Shown: one piece after another, positions 40,178-48,621 of the stretch
Numbering within the stretch: the stretch's first letter is position 1
How the letters are laid out: each line of letters opens with the position of its first letter
NCBI GenBank assembly: GCA_905182815.1
Contig: CAJJCX010000001.1
Span: 124,001 to 188,000, forward strand
Reading direction: 5' to 3'
DNA from: an uncultured Candidatus Thioglobus sp.
GTDB taxonomy: Bacteria > Pseudomonadota > Gammaproteobacteria > PS1 > Pseudothioglobaceae
Length of the DNA: 64,000 nt
Position numbers and translations under genes: made by a program
The notes under the pieces: model-generated
The model's input: the letters and a program-made list of their open reading frames with translations, nothing else
Told to the model about the DNA's origin: nothing
The model's database searches: none

Positions 40178-40898
40178 TTGAAAAAAAATATTCTTGTCTT
40201 TAAACATATGACTTCTCAGAATCCTGGGATCTTTCGAGATTTTGCTGATATTCAGAATGTTCGTTTTCATGAGATTGATCTTCATGCTGGCGACAAAATT
40301 CCTAATTTAGAAAAGTTTGATGGTCTCTGGGTGATGGGAGGCTCGATGAACGTATGGGAAGAGGAGGAGTTTCCTTGGTTGATTGAGGAGAAAGAAGCTA
40401 TTCGCCATGCGGTTGAAGATTTAAATATGCCATTTTTAGGTATCTGTCTTGGGCATCAGCTCCTTGCGGTAGCAATGGGTGGTAAGGCGGTCAATACTGG
40501 AAGGTATGAGGTAGGCCTATTTGAAATTGAGCCCACCCAAGCAGGACTAAATCACCCACTCCTTCATAACCTTAATGCATTCTGAAAAATGGGTTAATGC
40601 GCACTTAGTAGAGGTAATCGAGCCACCTAAGAACTCTGTTATATTAGCAACCTCTAAGGCTTGTCAAAACCACATTATGCAGGTAGGCGAGAATGCCTAT
40701 TCATGCCAGTTTCATCCTGAGGTCTGCAGTCACACTTTGGATGGCTGGATGAAAATTCCTGGCGTACCTAACTTTTTTGAAGAGTTAAGTGTTAATGGTC
40801 TTGAAGATTTAACGAGCAGTATTACTGATAATTTAGAGGTTAATAATAAAGCTTCATTTACCCTGTTTAAAAATTGGTGTAATTTAGTGTTTGACTAA
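40178..40898 (+). CDS. Class I glutamine amidotransferase-like protein (frameshifted)
   Basis: About 239 residues of the GMP-synthase-like GATase fold: WVMGGSMNVWEEEEFPWLIE, the nucleophile elbow GICLGHQLLAVAMGG (Cys about 89), and the catalytic FHPEVCSHTLDGW. The frame breaks near 40575-40580, between LLHNL and AHLVEVIEPPKNSVILATS. The likely start is TTG 40178. Stand-alone proteins of this type hydrolyse gamma-glutamyl compounds, which would suit the methylamine region, but the link is speculative. Confidence 0.8.
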
Positions 40899-40990
40899 AT
40901 CAACTTACTATTTTATGCATTAGATATATTGTTGTTGCATTGCAATAGAATCAATGTCAAAATCTAGAATCAATTTCATTTTTTATAACT

Positions 40991-41335
40991 ATGACTGCTA
41001 AAAATTGCTCTAAGTGCAATCAATCATTTGGTTGTGGTGCTGGGACAGGCAACTGCTGGTGTATGAGTTTTCCTGCAATTATGTCTCCAACCCTAGAGCA
41101 AGACTGTTTTTGTCCATCTTGCCTTGGAGATGCAATTAACAATAAAATTGAGTCACTTATAGATGAGAATGGTATGGAGAGTTTTCAAAAACTTGCTGAG
41201 CCATATCGCGCTCAACCTAAGCTCATTAAGAATGTGGACTTCACTATTGAAGACGAATTGTATGTATTTAGTAAATGGTATCTAATAAAGCAGGGGAGTT
41301 GCTGTAAAAATGGCTGTAAGAACTGCCCTTATTAA
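40991..41335 (+). CDS. Cysteine-rich CWC / DUF5522 two-domain protein
   Basis: 114 residues. The N-terminal part (CSKCNQSFGCGAGTGNCWCM, then CFCPSCL) is the Cys-rich CWC zinc-binding pattern, and the C-terminal part VFSKWYLIKQGSCCKNGCKN ending CPY is the DUF5522 pattern. Fusion of these two small domains is common in proteobacteria. Probably a metal-binding cytoplasmic protein; function unknown. The decarboxylase gene starts 10 nt after. Confidence 0.82.
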   Translation: MTAKNCSKCNQSFGCGAGTGNCWCMSFPAIMSPTLEQDCFCPSCLGDAINNKIESLIDENGMESFQKLAEPYRAQPKLIKNVDFTIEDELYVFSKWYLIKQGSCCKNGCKNCPY

Positions 41336-41345
41336 AACTTGAACT

Positions 41346-42710
41346 ATGCATAAATTTGATGATAAAGCCTCCAAGATATTATTAAATGTCCTTTCTCATA
41401 CCATTGAGCGCTTAAGTATGGACCCGCCAACTTTAGATTATCCAAAGTCGGTTAATTTTTTTGAAAAAAATGCCAAAAGCCTTATCTCAGAAATGGGAAA
41501 CTCTATTGACACTGTTTTTGATCAATATAAAAATACTATAGAGCAAAGCATTATTTCAGTGGACTCACCAAGGAACTTGGCCTTTATACCTGCCGCGCCT
41601 ACCAAAGCCTCTATGATTTTTGATTTAGTGGTTTCTGCTGGATCCCTTTGCGGAGTTTCTTGGCAAGAAGCGAGCGGGGCGGTCTGGGCAGAAAACCAAG
41701 TCATACGATGGATCGCTGATCTTGTTGGACTTCCTGAGAGTGCTGGAGGCTGCTTTGTTGCTGGAGGAACTAACGGAAACTTATCTTCATTGGTCGTTGC
41801 AAGAGAGGAGTTTCGTAAAAAGAATCCCGGCACGTTGAAACGCTTGGCTATTTTGTGCTCTGATCAAACCCACTCTTCAGTAAAAAGTACCGCCCTAGTA
41901 ATGGACTGTGAAGTCATAGTTGTTGCCACAACTGATTCATATCAATTAACCCCTGAGCTTATCGAAAATGAACTTAGAGAGCATTCAAAAACGTATGAGA
42001 GTCTTGATATATTTGCTGTTGTTGCAACAGCTGGCACGACAAATTTGGGGGTGATAGACGACATCAATGGTCTATCTGATTACGCAAAAAAGAACAAAAT
42101 ATGGCTTCATGTCGATGGCGCTTATGGAGGCGCAGGCTTGCTTTCAGATAACGTTAAAGATTTATTTAATGGAGTTGAAAATGCGGACTCATTTATCGTT
42201 GATCCCCATAAGTGGCTTTTTGCTCCGCTTGACTGCGCGGCGGTCATTTATAGAGATAAAAGTTTAGCAGCCGAAGTGCACGCTCAAAAGGCGAGTTATT
42301 TGGATATTCTTCATGACGATGAGGAGGGTGACAACCCTTCAGATTATGCCTTTCATTTGTCAAGGAGAGCGAGAGGTTTGCCGCTATGGTTTTCTTTATC
42401 CGTATACGGAGTAGAGGCATATCGAAATGCTGTAGAGAGTTCACTTAATATTGCGAGCTACACGTCAGGCGTAATTAAGGAGTCGTCACATTTATCCTTG
42501 TTGATTGAGCCTACGCTTTCAATCGTTGCTTTTGAGAGAATAGGTTGGGACTGGTCAGATTATAAGAGTTGGTCAAAAAAGCAACTTAAAAAACAAATCT
42601 GCTTTGTTGTTCCATCTTCCGTAAGAGGTAAGCCAGTTTTGAGGTTTGCTTTTGTAAACCCGGGAACCACAGAGGCAATCGTAGATGAGATCTTATTGAG
42701 CCTAAAGTAA
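41346..42710 (+). CDS. PLP-dependent group II decarboxylase
   Basis: 454 residues of the aromatic amino acid/glutamate/diaminobutyrate decarboxylase group. His176 (SDQTHSSVK) stacks on PLP, Asp257 lies in HVDGAYGG, and the Schiff-base Lys289 is in VDPHKWLF. The N-terminal SPRNLAFIPAAPTKASMIFD is family-typical. The substrate cannot be read from sequence; aromatic L-amino acids, or 2,4-diaminobutyrate given the DoeB-like gene, are possibilities. Intact. Confidence 0.85.
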   Translation: MHKFDDKASKILLNVLSHTIERLSMDPPTLDYPKSVNFFEKNAKSLISEMGNSIDTVFDQYKNTIEQSIISVDSPRNLAFIPAAPTKASMIFDLVVSAGSLCGVSWQEASGAVWAENQVIRWIADLVGLPESAGGCFVAGGTNGNLSSLVVAREEFRKKNPGTLKRLAILCSDQTHSSVKSTALVMDCEVIVVATTDSYQLTPELIENELREHSKTYESLDIFAVVATAGTTNLGVIDDINGLSDYAKKNKIWLHVDGAYGGAGLLSDNVKDLFNGVENADSFIVDPHKWLFAPLDCAAVIYRDKSLAAEVHAQKASYLDILHDDEEGDNPSDYAFHLSRRARGLPLWFSLSVYGVEAYRNAVESSLNIASYTSGVIKESSHLSLLIEPTLSIVAFERIGWDWSDYKSWSKKQLKKQICFVVPSSVRGKPVLRFAFVNPGTTEAIVDEILLSLK

Positions 42711-42726
42711 ACCTTCGCAATAATAT

Positions 42727-42792
42727 TTACTTTATTGGTTTATCTTTTTTTGGTTTTTTCTTTTCTTTTCTAGAGTCTTTTCCCTTAGCCAT
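42727..42792 (-). CDS. 21-residue lysine-rich micro-protein
   Basis: A very short frame, MAKGKDSRKEKKKPKKDKPI followed by K and a TAA stop, is preceded by an excellent SD (AAGGGAGGAAAC, 4-5 nt spacing). The composition (11 Lys, no hydrophobic core) suggests an RNA- or membrane-associated peptide. I have an impression that similar MAKGKDxxKExKKPKK peptides occur in many proteobacteria, but cannot verify it. It lies between the decarboxylase and phosphorylase genes, opposite in strand. Confidence 0.55.
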   Translation of the reverse strand: MAKGKDSRKEKKKPKKDKPIK

Positions 42793-42893
42793 GTTTCCTC
42801 CCTTTAATGGCAAATATCTTACAGTATTTTCGATTGCATCTTTAGAGCCTTATTAATATAATACTGGTATGACAAAAAACAATCCTATTACAT

Positions 42894-43820
42894 ATGACTG
42901 ATAGATCTGAGATCGTAATTGTTAATGAGCGTCTCTACCACTTGGGAGTAAAAAAAGGAGACCTTGCGCAGAATGTCTTTATCGTTGGAGACCCGGCGCG
43001 TGCAATTCGCGTTTCTAAAGAGTTTGATACGATTGAGCGAGAGATTTCAAATAGAGAATATCTAACGTTTACAGGGACATATAAGGGCATTCCAGTTTCT
43101 GTAATTGGCACTGGGATTGGCACAGACAACGTCGAAATTGCCTTGGTTGAAGCCTTCATTGCCCATGAGTTTAACCTTAAAGATAACACCCGTAAAAGTG
43201 ACTGTCCGCCGATGACATTTATAAGGCTTGGAACGTCTGGTGGCGTTCACCCAGATATAGCTCCTGATACACTTGCAATCTCATCCTATGCGCTTGGTTT
43301 AGATAATACTGGGCTCTACTATGATGAGGCTCCAGTAGATGAAATAGTTGAAAGAATTGAGATTAAAGCAAAACAAATTTTGACTGATGCAGCGCTTAAA
43401 GACTCAAGATTTAGAGGAAAAATTATTCCCTATGCATCAAAAGCATCTACTGAAATTACAGAGGCATTGGCAAAACAAGCAGCGAAGCAAAATGTTAAAT
43501 TTGAAGTCGGGATAACGGTTTCCTCTCCAGGCTTTTATGGCCCGTCCTCGCGCTTTATTGAGGGCCTAAAATATACCTTTCCTGACATTAAGGGCAGCCT
43601 TTCAAAGCTTGAAGTCGATGGTCTTCGGGTGCTTAATATGGAGATGGAGTCCAGTCTATTTTTTCACTTATGTGGCCAGATGGGGTATCGAGCTGGGACA
43701 ATTTGTACGGTGATTAGCGCCTCTACATCGAGCGATGATGTGGTGGACTATGACGCTGCTATAGGAAGCGCAATTAAAATTGGCCTGAAGACGCTAGTTG
43801 ACCTTAATAAAGCAAGCTAA
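42894..43820 (+). CDS. Uridine phosphorylase-like nucleoside phosphorylase
   Basis: 308 residues of the PNP/UDP family. It cleaves a nucleoside with phosphate to base and pentose-1-phosphate. NVFIVGDPARAIRVSKEFD, VIGTGIGTDNVEIALVEAF, RLGTSGGVHPDI and VLNMEMESSLFFHLCGQMGY (ribose-binding MEME-like motif) are clear. The length and order match the longer uridine-phosphorylase branch (eukaryote-like) rather than E. coli Udp (253 residues). Intact. Confidence 0.83.
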   Translation: MTDRSEIVIVNERLYHLGVKKGDLAQNVFIVGDPARAIRVSKEFDTIEREISNREYLTFTGTYKGIPVSVIGTGIGTDNVEIALVEAFIAHEFNLKDNTRKSDCPPMTFIRLGTSGGVHPDIAPDTLAISSYALGLDNTGLYYDEAPVDEIVERIEIKAKQILTDAALKDSRFRGKIIPYASKASTEITEALAKQAAKQNVKFEVGITVSSPGFYGPSSRFIEGLKYTFPDIKGSLSKLEVDGLRVLNMEMESSLFFHLCGQMGYRAGTICTVISASTSSDDVVDYDAAIGSAIKIGLKTLVDLNKAS

Positions 43821-43887
43821 TTTAGAAGCTTAATAACTACATTTAAAATTCACTTAACTTATATTTCTTTAGAGTAGACTCACCCCT

Positions 43888-44289
43888 ATGAAAATATTTA
43901 TCATTGCCATAATTGCGATTTTAGCCGGGTGTAGTTCTGGAGAAAAGGAAAAGAGCTCAGAGCTAAATATAGCGCTTGGAGAAGACGTTTTTAATAAAAA
44001 CTGTGTCAGCTGTCACGGCTCAAAAGGAGTCGGCCTTGCCAAGGATTGGAAAGTTAAAGATGAGAACGGTAACTATCCAGCGCCGCCACTGAACGGCACG
44101 GCGCATACTTGGCATCATTCACCTTCTGATCTGCTTTATACAATTAATAAGGGCGGGGGAGAGATGGGAGGAATGATGCCTGGATTCGAACAAAGACTTT
44201 CTGAAGAAGAAAAATTAGCACTAATAGATTATATTTATAGTTTATGGCCAAGTGAAATTCAAACAAAATATGACAAGCGGTTTAAGTAG
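43888..44289 (+). CDS. Lipoprotein cytochrome c
   Basis: 133 residues. The signal ends at a lipobox (AILAGC15), so the protein is probably outer- or inner-membrane anchored facing the periplasm. The single haem site is CVSCH (Cys39, Cys42, His43), and Met in GGEMGGMMPGF is the probable sixth ligand. The end DYIYSLWP is typical of class I cytochromes. The acceptor or donor is unknown. The stop lies inside a tandem 32-bp repeat. Confidence 0.88.
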   Translation: MKIFIIAIIAILAGCSSGEKEKSSELNIALGEDVFNKNCVSCHGSKGVGLAKDWKVKDENGNYPAPPLNGTAHTWHHSPSDLLYTINKGGGEMGGMMPGFEQRLSEEEKLALIDYIYSLWPSEIQTKYDKRFK

Positions 44290-44344
44290 TTAAAAATTCT
44301 ATATAAATACAATTTAAGTAGTTAAAAATTCTACCTAAATACCA
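44281..44344. repeat. 32-bp tandem duplication at the cytochrome c 3' end
   Basis: Two adjacent units begin TTTAAGTAGTTAAAAATTCT at 44281 and 44313 and differ at only a few positions in their last third. The first unit contains the last codons and stop of the cytochrome gene, so the second is a copy of the gene end. Probably a slippage duplication. Confidence 0.85.
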
Positions 44345-44430
44345 TTTTTTCGAACGATTCCCATCAATATCCTCAAATTCAGCGCATTATTTTCTATAAA
44401 ATAATATTTTTTCAGTTTTGGATTTTAATT

Positions 44431-44864
44431 ATGAGTAATAGATTTCATCTGGCTGTTGAGGCCGGAGATTTGTCGGTAACTGTTGTATGGTATCAAGAGG
44501 TTCTTGGATGCAAGTTAGATACTGTCGGAGTTAGGCTCAGAGGAAGGGCTATGGCAAGATGTTGACTTTTGGGGAAATGAATTAACGCTTCATAGCTCAA
44601 CTCCAAGAAAAGCAAAAAATGTAGATATGAATAGACATGATGTTGCGATGGGTAATGTTGTTGTTCCTCATTTCGGCGTCCACCTAGAAATGGATCAGTA
44701 CAAGCAGGTTCGTGAAAATGTTCTTAATAATAATGGCTTCCTTAGATAAGCCATATATCCGTTTTGAAGGAACAGATTACCAGCAGGAAACATTCTTTGT
44801 TAAAGATCCAAATCATAATGTCTTAGAGATTAAACACATGGTTAATTCTAGAGACTCTCAATAA
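44431..44864 (+). CDS. VOC-family (glyoxalase/dioxygenase-like) protein (frameshifted)
   Basis: Across frames it reads FHLAVEAGDLSVTVVWYQEV followed by LGCKLD, then WQDVDFWGNELTLHSSTPR, VVVPHFGVHLEMDQYKQV and ETFFVKDPNHNVLEIKHMVN. This is the two-repeat VOC pattern with His near the N-terminus, His in GVHLEM and Glu in LEIK as metal ligands. Two or three frame breaks lie near 44545 and 44740. About 140 residues when restored. Substrate unknown. Confidence 0.7.
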
Positions 44865-44875
44865 GGAGTATAAAG

Positions 44876-45007
44876 TTGAATGATGACCAAGTAGAAAAAA
44901 TACTAAAAGAGCTCAGAGATATTCGCGGCGTTATGAATAAGGCCTATCAATTATTTTGGGGCGCAAGCATATTACTTTTGTTAATTCTTGTTGTGGATTT
45001 TATTTAA
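44876..45007 (+). CDS. Small membrane protein (43 aa)
   Basis: TTG 44876 with AAGGAG 7 nt upstream starts NDDQVEKILKELRDIRGVMN, an amphipathic helix, followed by one transmembrane helix (ASILLLLILVVDFI) to the end. Such helix-plus-anchor micro-proteins often bind larger membrane complexes. It lies 11 nt after the VOC stop and 4 nt before def, so it is probably part of the same transcript. No family recognised. Confidence 0.55.
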   Translation: MNDDQVEKILKELRDIRGVMNKAYQLFWGASILLLLILVVDFI

Positions 45008-45011
45008 ATAA

Positions 45012-45584
45012 ATGATTAGACACATAGTGCAAATTGGAAATCCAGCTCTGCGCGTGATTGCAAATGTTGTTGAAGAAAGTAAGATTGCTTCAAAGGAAAT
45101 TCAAAGTCTTATTGATGATCTTATTGAAACAATGAGAGATGCAAATGGCGCCGGCTTAGCGTCAACTCAAATTGCAGTTCCTTATCGAATATGCGTTATA
45201 GAAGTCAATAAAAACCCTCGCTATCCCTACAAGCCAGATATTCCATTGACGGTTTTAATTAACCCTAAAGTAACCTTTTTAACAGAAGAAAGAATCAATG
45301 TTTATGAGGGCTGCCTGTCGGTTCCAAACTTAAGAGGAAGGGTTGATCGGTGCCCTGAAGTTCTAATTGAAGGTCTTGATCGAGATAGTCAAAACCTCAG
45401 TTTTGTTGCAAAGGGTATAAGCGCTGGAACCTTTCAGCACGAGCTTGATCATCTTGATGGTCTTGTCTTTACCGATCGAATGAAGGATGCTAGTTCCCTG
45501 ACAACTATTGATGAGTTTGTAGAAAATCAAGAAGAAGAATTTAAGCAACAAGTCATCAGTATCGTTAAAAATTATGGCAGTTAA
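45012..45584 (+). CDS. def: Peptide deformylase
   Basis: 190 residues. It removes the formyl group from nascent proteins. The three family motifs are present: GAGLASTQI (46-54), EGCLSVP (99-105, metal ligand Cys101) and QHELDHLDG (142-150, two His and Glu). It differs slightly from the consensus GxGLAAxQ (Ser for the second Ala). It starts 4 nt after the 43-residue membrane protein. The fmt partner is not in the window. Confidence 0.94.
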   Translation: MIRHIVQIGNPALRVIANVVEESKIASKEIQSLIDDLIETMRDANGAGLASTQIAVPYRICVIEVNKNPRYPYKPDIPLTVLINPKVTFLTEERINVYEGCLSVPNLRGRVDRCPEVLIEGLDRDSQNLSFVAKGISAGTFQHELDHLDGLVFTDRMKDASSLTTIDEFVENQEEEFKQQVISIVKNYGS

Positions 45585-45830
45585 GTTAAGTCATAGATCA
45601 CTATGAGCTTTAACTAAGCCAATTCTACTAGACTTACCAAATTAATTATCTTCCGTAAGTATTTGTTATTTATTAACTTACTTTAAAAACCTTCTGTAAT
45701 TGACTTAATTTAGAGATAAATTTGATAGATTTGTCGTTTTGAATTGTTTATACTCGATAGTGTAAGAGCAAAAAGTTCTTATAAGTAAAAAGGAGAGAGT
45801 TTACTTACAACAAAAAAAGGAGAAATTGTT

Positions 45831-47240
45831 TTGGAAGATCAAATCTTAGCTTTAACGGCAGAGTTAGCTGCTGTCAAAAGTGCGGCTCAGGTCACAAACA
45901 CCATGTTTGCTGAAGCGTACTATTACTTAACAATTCCTTTGATGGTTCTTATTCATGCTGGTTTCCTTCTCTATGAGATGGGTCAAACTCGTGTGGCAAA
46001 TGTACTATCATCAGGAATCAAAAACTTACTCGCGTTCGCGTTTACAATCGTAACGTTTTATCTGTTCGGTTGGTGGTTCTATTGGGCCTTACCAACGTTT
46101 CCAGTTACGTCCCTGGCAGCAGGTGCCGGTTACATGGAAATTTCAGGTTTAGCGTATGCAAGTTCTATAGCGTTACCATGGGGCGACTCAGCTCAGTATA
46201 TGGGTCCAAATATGGGTGATCATGCTTCAGGCGTATTCTGGGGTGCTTTTGCTTTATTTGCTGCAACGACTGCGTCTATTGCTTCTGGCGCGCTAATCGA
46301 GAGAATACAAACTGTAGGTTGGGTAATCTGTGCGATTGTCCTTGGTTCTTTTGCCTGGGTTGTAGCTGCTGCTTGGGGCTGGCATGCCGATGGTTGGTTA
46401 GTAACAGAGTTCGGTTTTCATGACTTTGGTGCTGCTGGACTGGTTCACGCGGTTGCTGGATTCTTTGCGCTTGGTATCCTATTAAATTTAGGTCCTCGTG
46501 TTGGAAAATTCAACGCAGATGGTTCTGCAAATAAAATTGCGGGTCATAACATCCCACTAACAATCACTGGCTTAATGCTAATTATTGTTGGTTTCTTCGG
46601 CTTCCTAATGGCATGTATCATTTTGCCTGGTGAGGGTTGGAGTTGGTATGCTGATCAAGGAACTACCATTTATGGAACGCCAATGACGCTTTCAGCACTA
46701 GCATTTAATGTTGCTCTAGCTGCTTCAGGCGGAATTATCGGTGCATGGGTATTTACTAAAGACCCTTTCTGGATGATGTCTGGCTGTCTAGCGGGTATTA
46801 TTTCAGTCGCTTCTGGCCTTGATGTTTACTTCGGTTCACACGTAATCATTATTTCACTTGTTGCGGGCATGATTTTAAAACCATGTGCAGACTGGCTAGA
46901 GGGCTTAGGTATCGATGATGCTGTTGGCGCTGTTACGGTTCATGGAACAATTGGCCTGTTTGGCCTTGTTGTTCTTGGTGTGTTCGGTTCTGGTATACCA
47001 GGACTTGGTGCAGCTGCTCCAGAAGGCACAGTTGCAATTAGCCTATTTGGCCAGATTGTTGGCGCTGTAGTTATGTTCTTGCTTGGATTCGTTCCTGGAT
47101 ACGTTGTGTCCTGGTTGGTAAACAAAGCTGGAATGTTACGTATTCCAGATGCTGTCCAAATCAAAGGTCTTGACGCAGTCAAGGTTCCTGCTCAGGCTTA
47201 TCCTGAGTCAATGGTTAGTGCTGAATCTGATTCTAAATAA
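45831..47240 (+). CDS. amt: Second ammonium transporter (Amt family)
   Basis: 469 residues, clearly longer than and distinct from AmtB at 6.1 kb. FLLYEMGQTRVANVLSSGIK in TM1, GALIERIQTVGWVI, and pore histidines in GLVHAVAGFFALG and TVHGTIGLFG are present. The start is TTG 45831 with AAGGAG upstream. It lacks the GlnK-contacting tail seen in AmtB and has no PII gene beside it, so it may be regulated or specialised differently (inference: possibly methylammonium). A TATACT-containing promoter lies near 45749-45754. A 58-residue protein follows 11 nt later and a strong terminator after that. Confidence 0.93.
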   Translation: MEDQILALTAELAAVKSAAQVTNTMFAEAYYYLTIPLMVLIHAGFLLYEMGQTRVANVLSSGIKNLLAFAFTIVTFYLFGWWFYWALPTFPVTSLAAGAGYMEISGLAYASSIALPWGDSAQYMGPNMGDHASGVFWGAFALFAATTASIASGALIERIQTVGWVICAIVLGSFAWVVAAAWGWHADGWLVTEFGFHDFGAAGLVHAVAGFFALGILLNLGPRVGKFNADGSANKIAGHNIPLTITGLMLIIVGFFGFLMACIILPGEGWSWYADQGTTIYGTPMTLSALAFNVALAASGGIIGAWVFTKDPFWMMSGCLAGIISVASGLDVYFGSHVIIISLVAGMILKPCADWLEGLGIDDAVGAVTVHGTIGLFGLVVLGVFGSGIPGLGAAAPEGTVAISLFGQIVGAVVMFLLGFVPGYVVSWLVNKAGMLRIPDAVQIKGLDAVKVPAQAYPESMVSAESDSK

Positions 47241-47251
47241 GGAGAAATAAT

Positions 47252-47428
47252 ATGGGATATTTTGCTGAATCTTTTGCAGAACTCTACAATGCCGATGGCT
47301 GGATTGATATGGGTATGTATATTGGTGCGGGCAGTTCTATGCCTGGATGGTATACGGTCATTGCATCGGTTATGTTAGTAGCGATTTTAGTCAAAGGAAA
47401 CAATGACGAACAAGATCACTACAAATAG
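47252..47428 (+). CDS. 58-residue single-helix protein in the amt operon
   Basis: ATG 47252 with AAGGAG 7 nt upstream. MGYFAESFAELYNADGWIDM, a Gly/Met-rich turn, then a membrane helix (WYTVIASVMLVAILVK) and an acidic-basic tail GNNDEQDHYK. It is between amt and its terminator, so is certainly co-transcribed. It may be an accessory subunit of this Amt. I recognise no family. Confidence 0.7.
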   Translation: MGYFAESFAELYNADGWIDMGMYIGAGSSMPGWYTVIASVMLVAILVKGNNDEQDHYK

Positions 47429-47451
47429 TAATCTGTAAAAAGTAATAAACT

Positions 47452-47487
47452 AAAAAGGGCGGTATGTAAATACCGCCCTTTTTTTTA
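47452..47487. terminator. Strong intrinsic terminator shared by amt and sucB
   Basis: GGGCGGTAT (47457-47465) and ATACCGCCC (47470-47478) pair perfectly around GTAA, with A-run before and T8 after. It works in both directions, ending the amt operon (+) and sucAB (-). Confidence 0.92.
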
Positions 47488-47505
47488 TCTGAAATAGCTA
47501 GCTTT

Positions 47506-48621
47506 TTAAACTTTCAGTAATAGCCTAGCTGGATCCTCTAAAGCATCTTTGATTGAGATCAAAAACTGAACGGCTTCTTTGCCATCGATAATTCTGTGAT
47601 CATAGGAGAGCGCAAGATACATCATCGGCCTGATGACTATTTCGCCGTTAACAACGACTGCGCGCTCTTGCGTTTTATGCATTCCAAGGATTGCGCTCTG
47701 AGGTGAGTTCAAGATTGGCGTTGAAAGCAGCGAGCCAAAAACGCCGCCATTGGATATGGTGAACGTGCCGCCGCTCATCTCTTCAATTCCTAAGGTTCCG
47801 TCCTGCGCTCTAACTGCGTAATCAACGATGCCTTTCTCGATGTCGTGCATTCCCATCTTGTGCGCATCACGAAGCACAGGAACAACCAGTCCTCGATCTG
47901 AAGAGACAGCTACTGAAACGTCGCAGTATGCGTGATAGACAATGTCATCGCCATCAAGGTATGCGTTTACTGTTGGGAATTTTTTTAGTGACTCGACTGC
48001 CGCTTTAACAAAGAACGACATAAAGCCTAATTTAACGGAGTACTTCTTCTCAAAAGCCTCTTTGTAGCTTTTTCTCATAGCCAGTATCTCAGTCATATCA
48101 ACTTCATTAAAGGTTGTCAGCATGGCTGTATTTTGAGTCGCAGAGTGAAGTCTTTTGGCTATTGTTTTGCGAATGCGGTTCATTGGAACTCTTTCTTCCA
48201 TTCGATTACTCGTTGGCTTAGATGCGCTTGGCTCAGGAGAGTTTATAGGCTCCTCTTGAACATTCTCCTGAAGGTTTATTTCAGGAGGCTCTTCACTAGC
48301 TTCAACTGGAGATTCTTTTGCTTCCTCTATTGGAGCTTCTTTAATAATTTCTTTAGGCGCTTCAGTTTTTTCAGCCGTCATTTCAGCGTCATCATCTAAA
48401 AGAGCAAGAACCTGCTGAGCGTTAACTGTTTCACCTTCCTCCGCTAAGATTTCAGTGAGAATACCTGCCTCTTCAGCGGGAACCTCTAAAACAACTTTGT
48501 CTGTTTCAATTTCAACGATGACGTCATCAACCTCAACATAGTCTCCAGGTTTTTTATGCCATAAAGCGACAGTCGCTTCGTTTATAGATTCTGGGAGGAC
48601 GGGTACTTTTACTTCTTTCAT
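47506..48621 (-). CDS. sucB: 2-oxoglutarate dehydrogenase E2 (dihydrolipoyl succinyltransferase)
   Basis: 371 residues. It transfers succinyl from E1 to CoA in the TCA cycle. The N-terminal lipoyl domain has [17 protein letters not shown] (lipoylated Lys in TDK), then a long Glu/Pro-rich linker, a short E1/E3-binding motif ([16 protein letters not shown]), and the catalytic domain ending with [16 protein letters not shown] (active His and Asp). Start ATG 48621 overlaps the sucA stop (ATGA), indicating coupling. Intact. The E3 gene is not adjacent. Confidence 0.95.
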   Translation of the reverse strand: MKEVKVPVLPESINEATVALWHKKPGDYVEVDDVIVEIETDKVVLEVPAEEAGILTEILAEEGETVNAQQVLALLDDDAEMTAEKTEAPKEIIKEAPIEEAKESPVEASEEPPEINLQENVQEEPINSPEPSASKPTSNRMEERVPMNRIRKTIAKRLHSATQNTAMLTTFNEVDMTEILAMRKSYKEAFEKKYSVKLGFMSFFVKAAVESLKKFPTVNAYLDGDDIVYHAYCDVSVAVSSDRGLVVPVLRDAHKMGMHDIEKGIVDYAVRAQDGTLGIEEMSGGTFTISNGGVFGSLLSTPILNSPQSAILGMHKTQERAVVVNGEIVIRPMMYLALSYDHRIIDGKEAVQFLISIKDALEDPARLLLKV

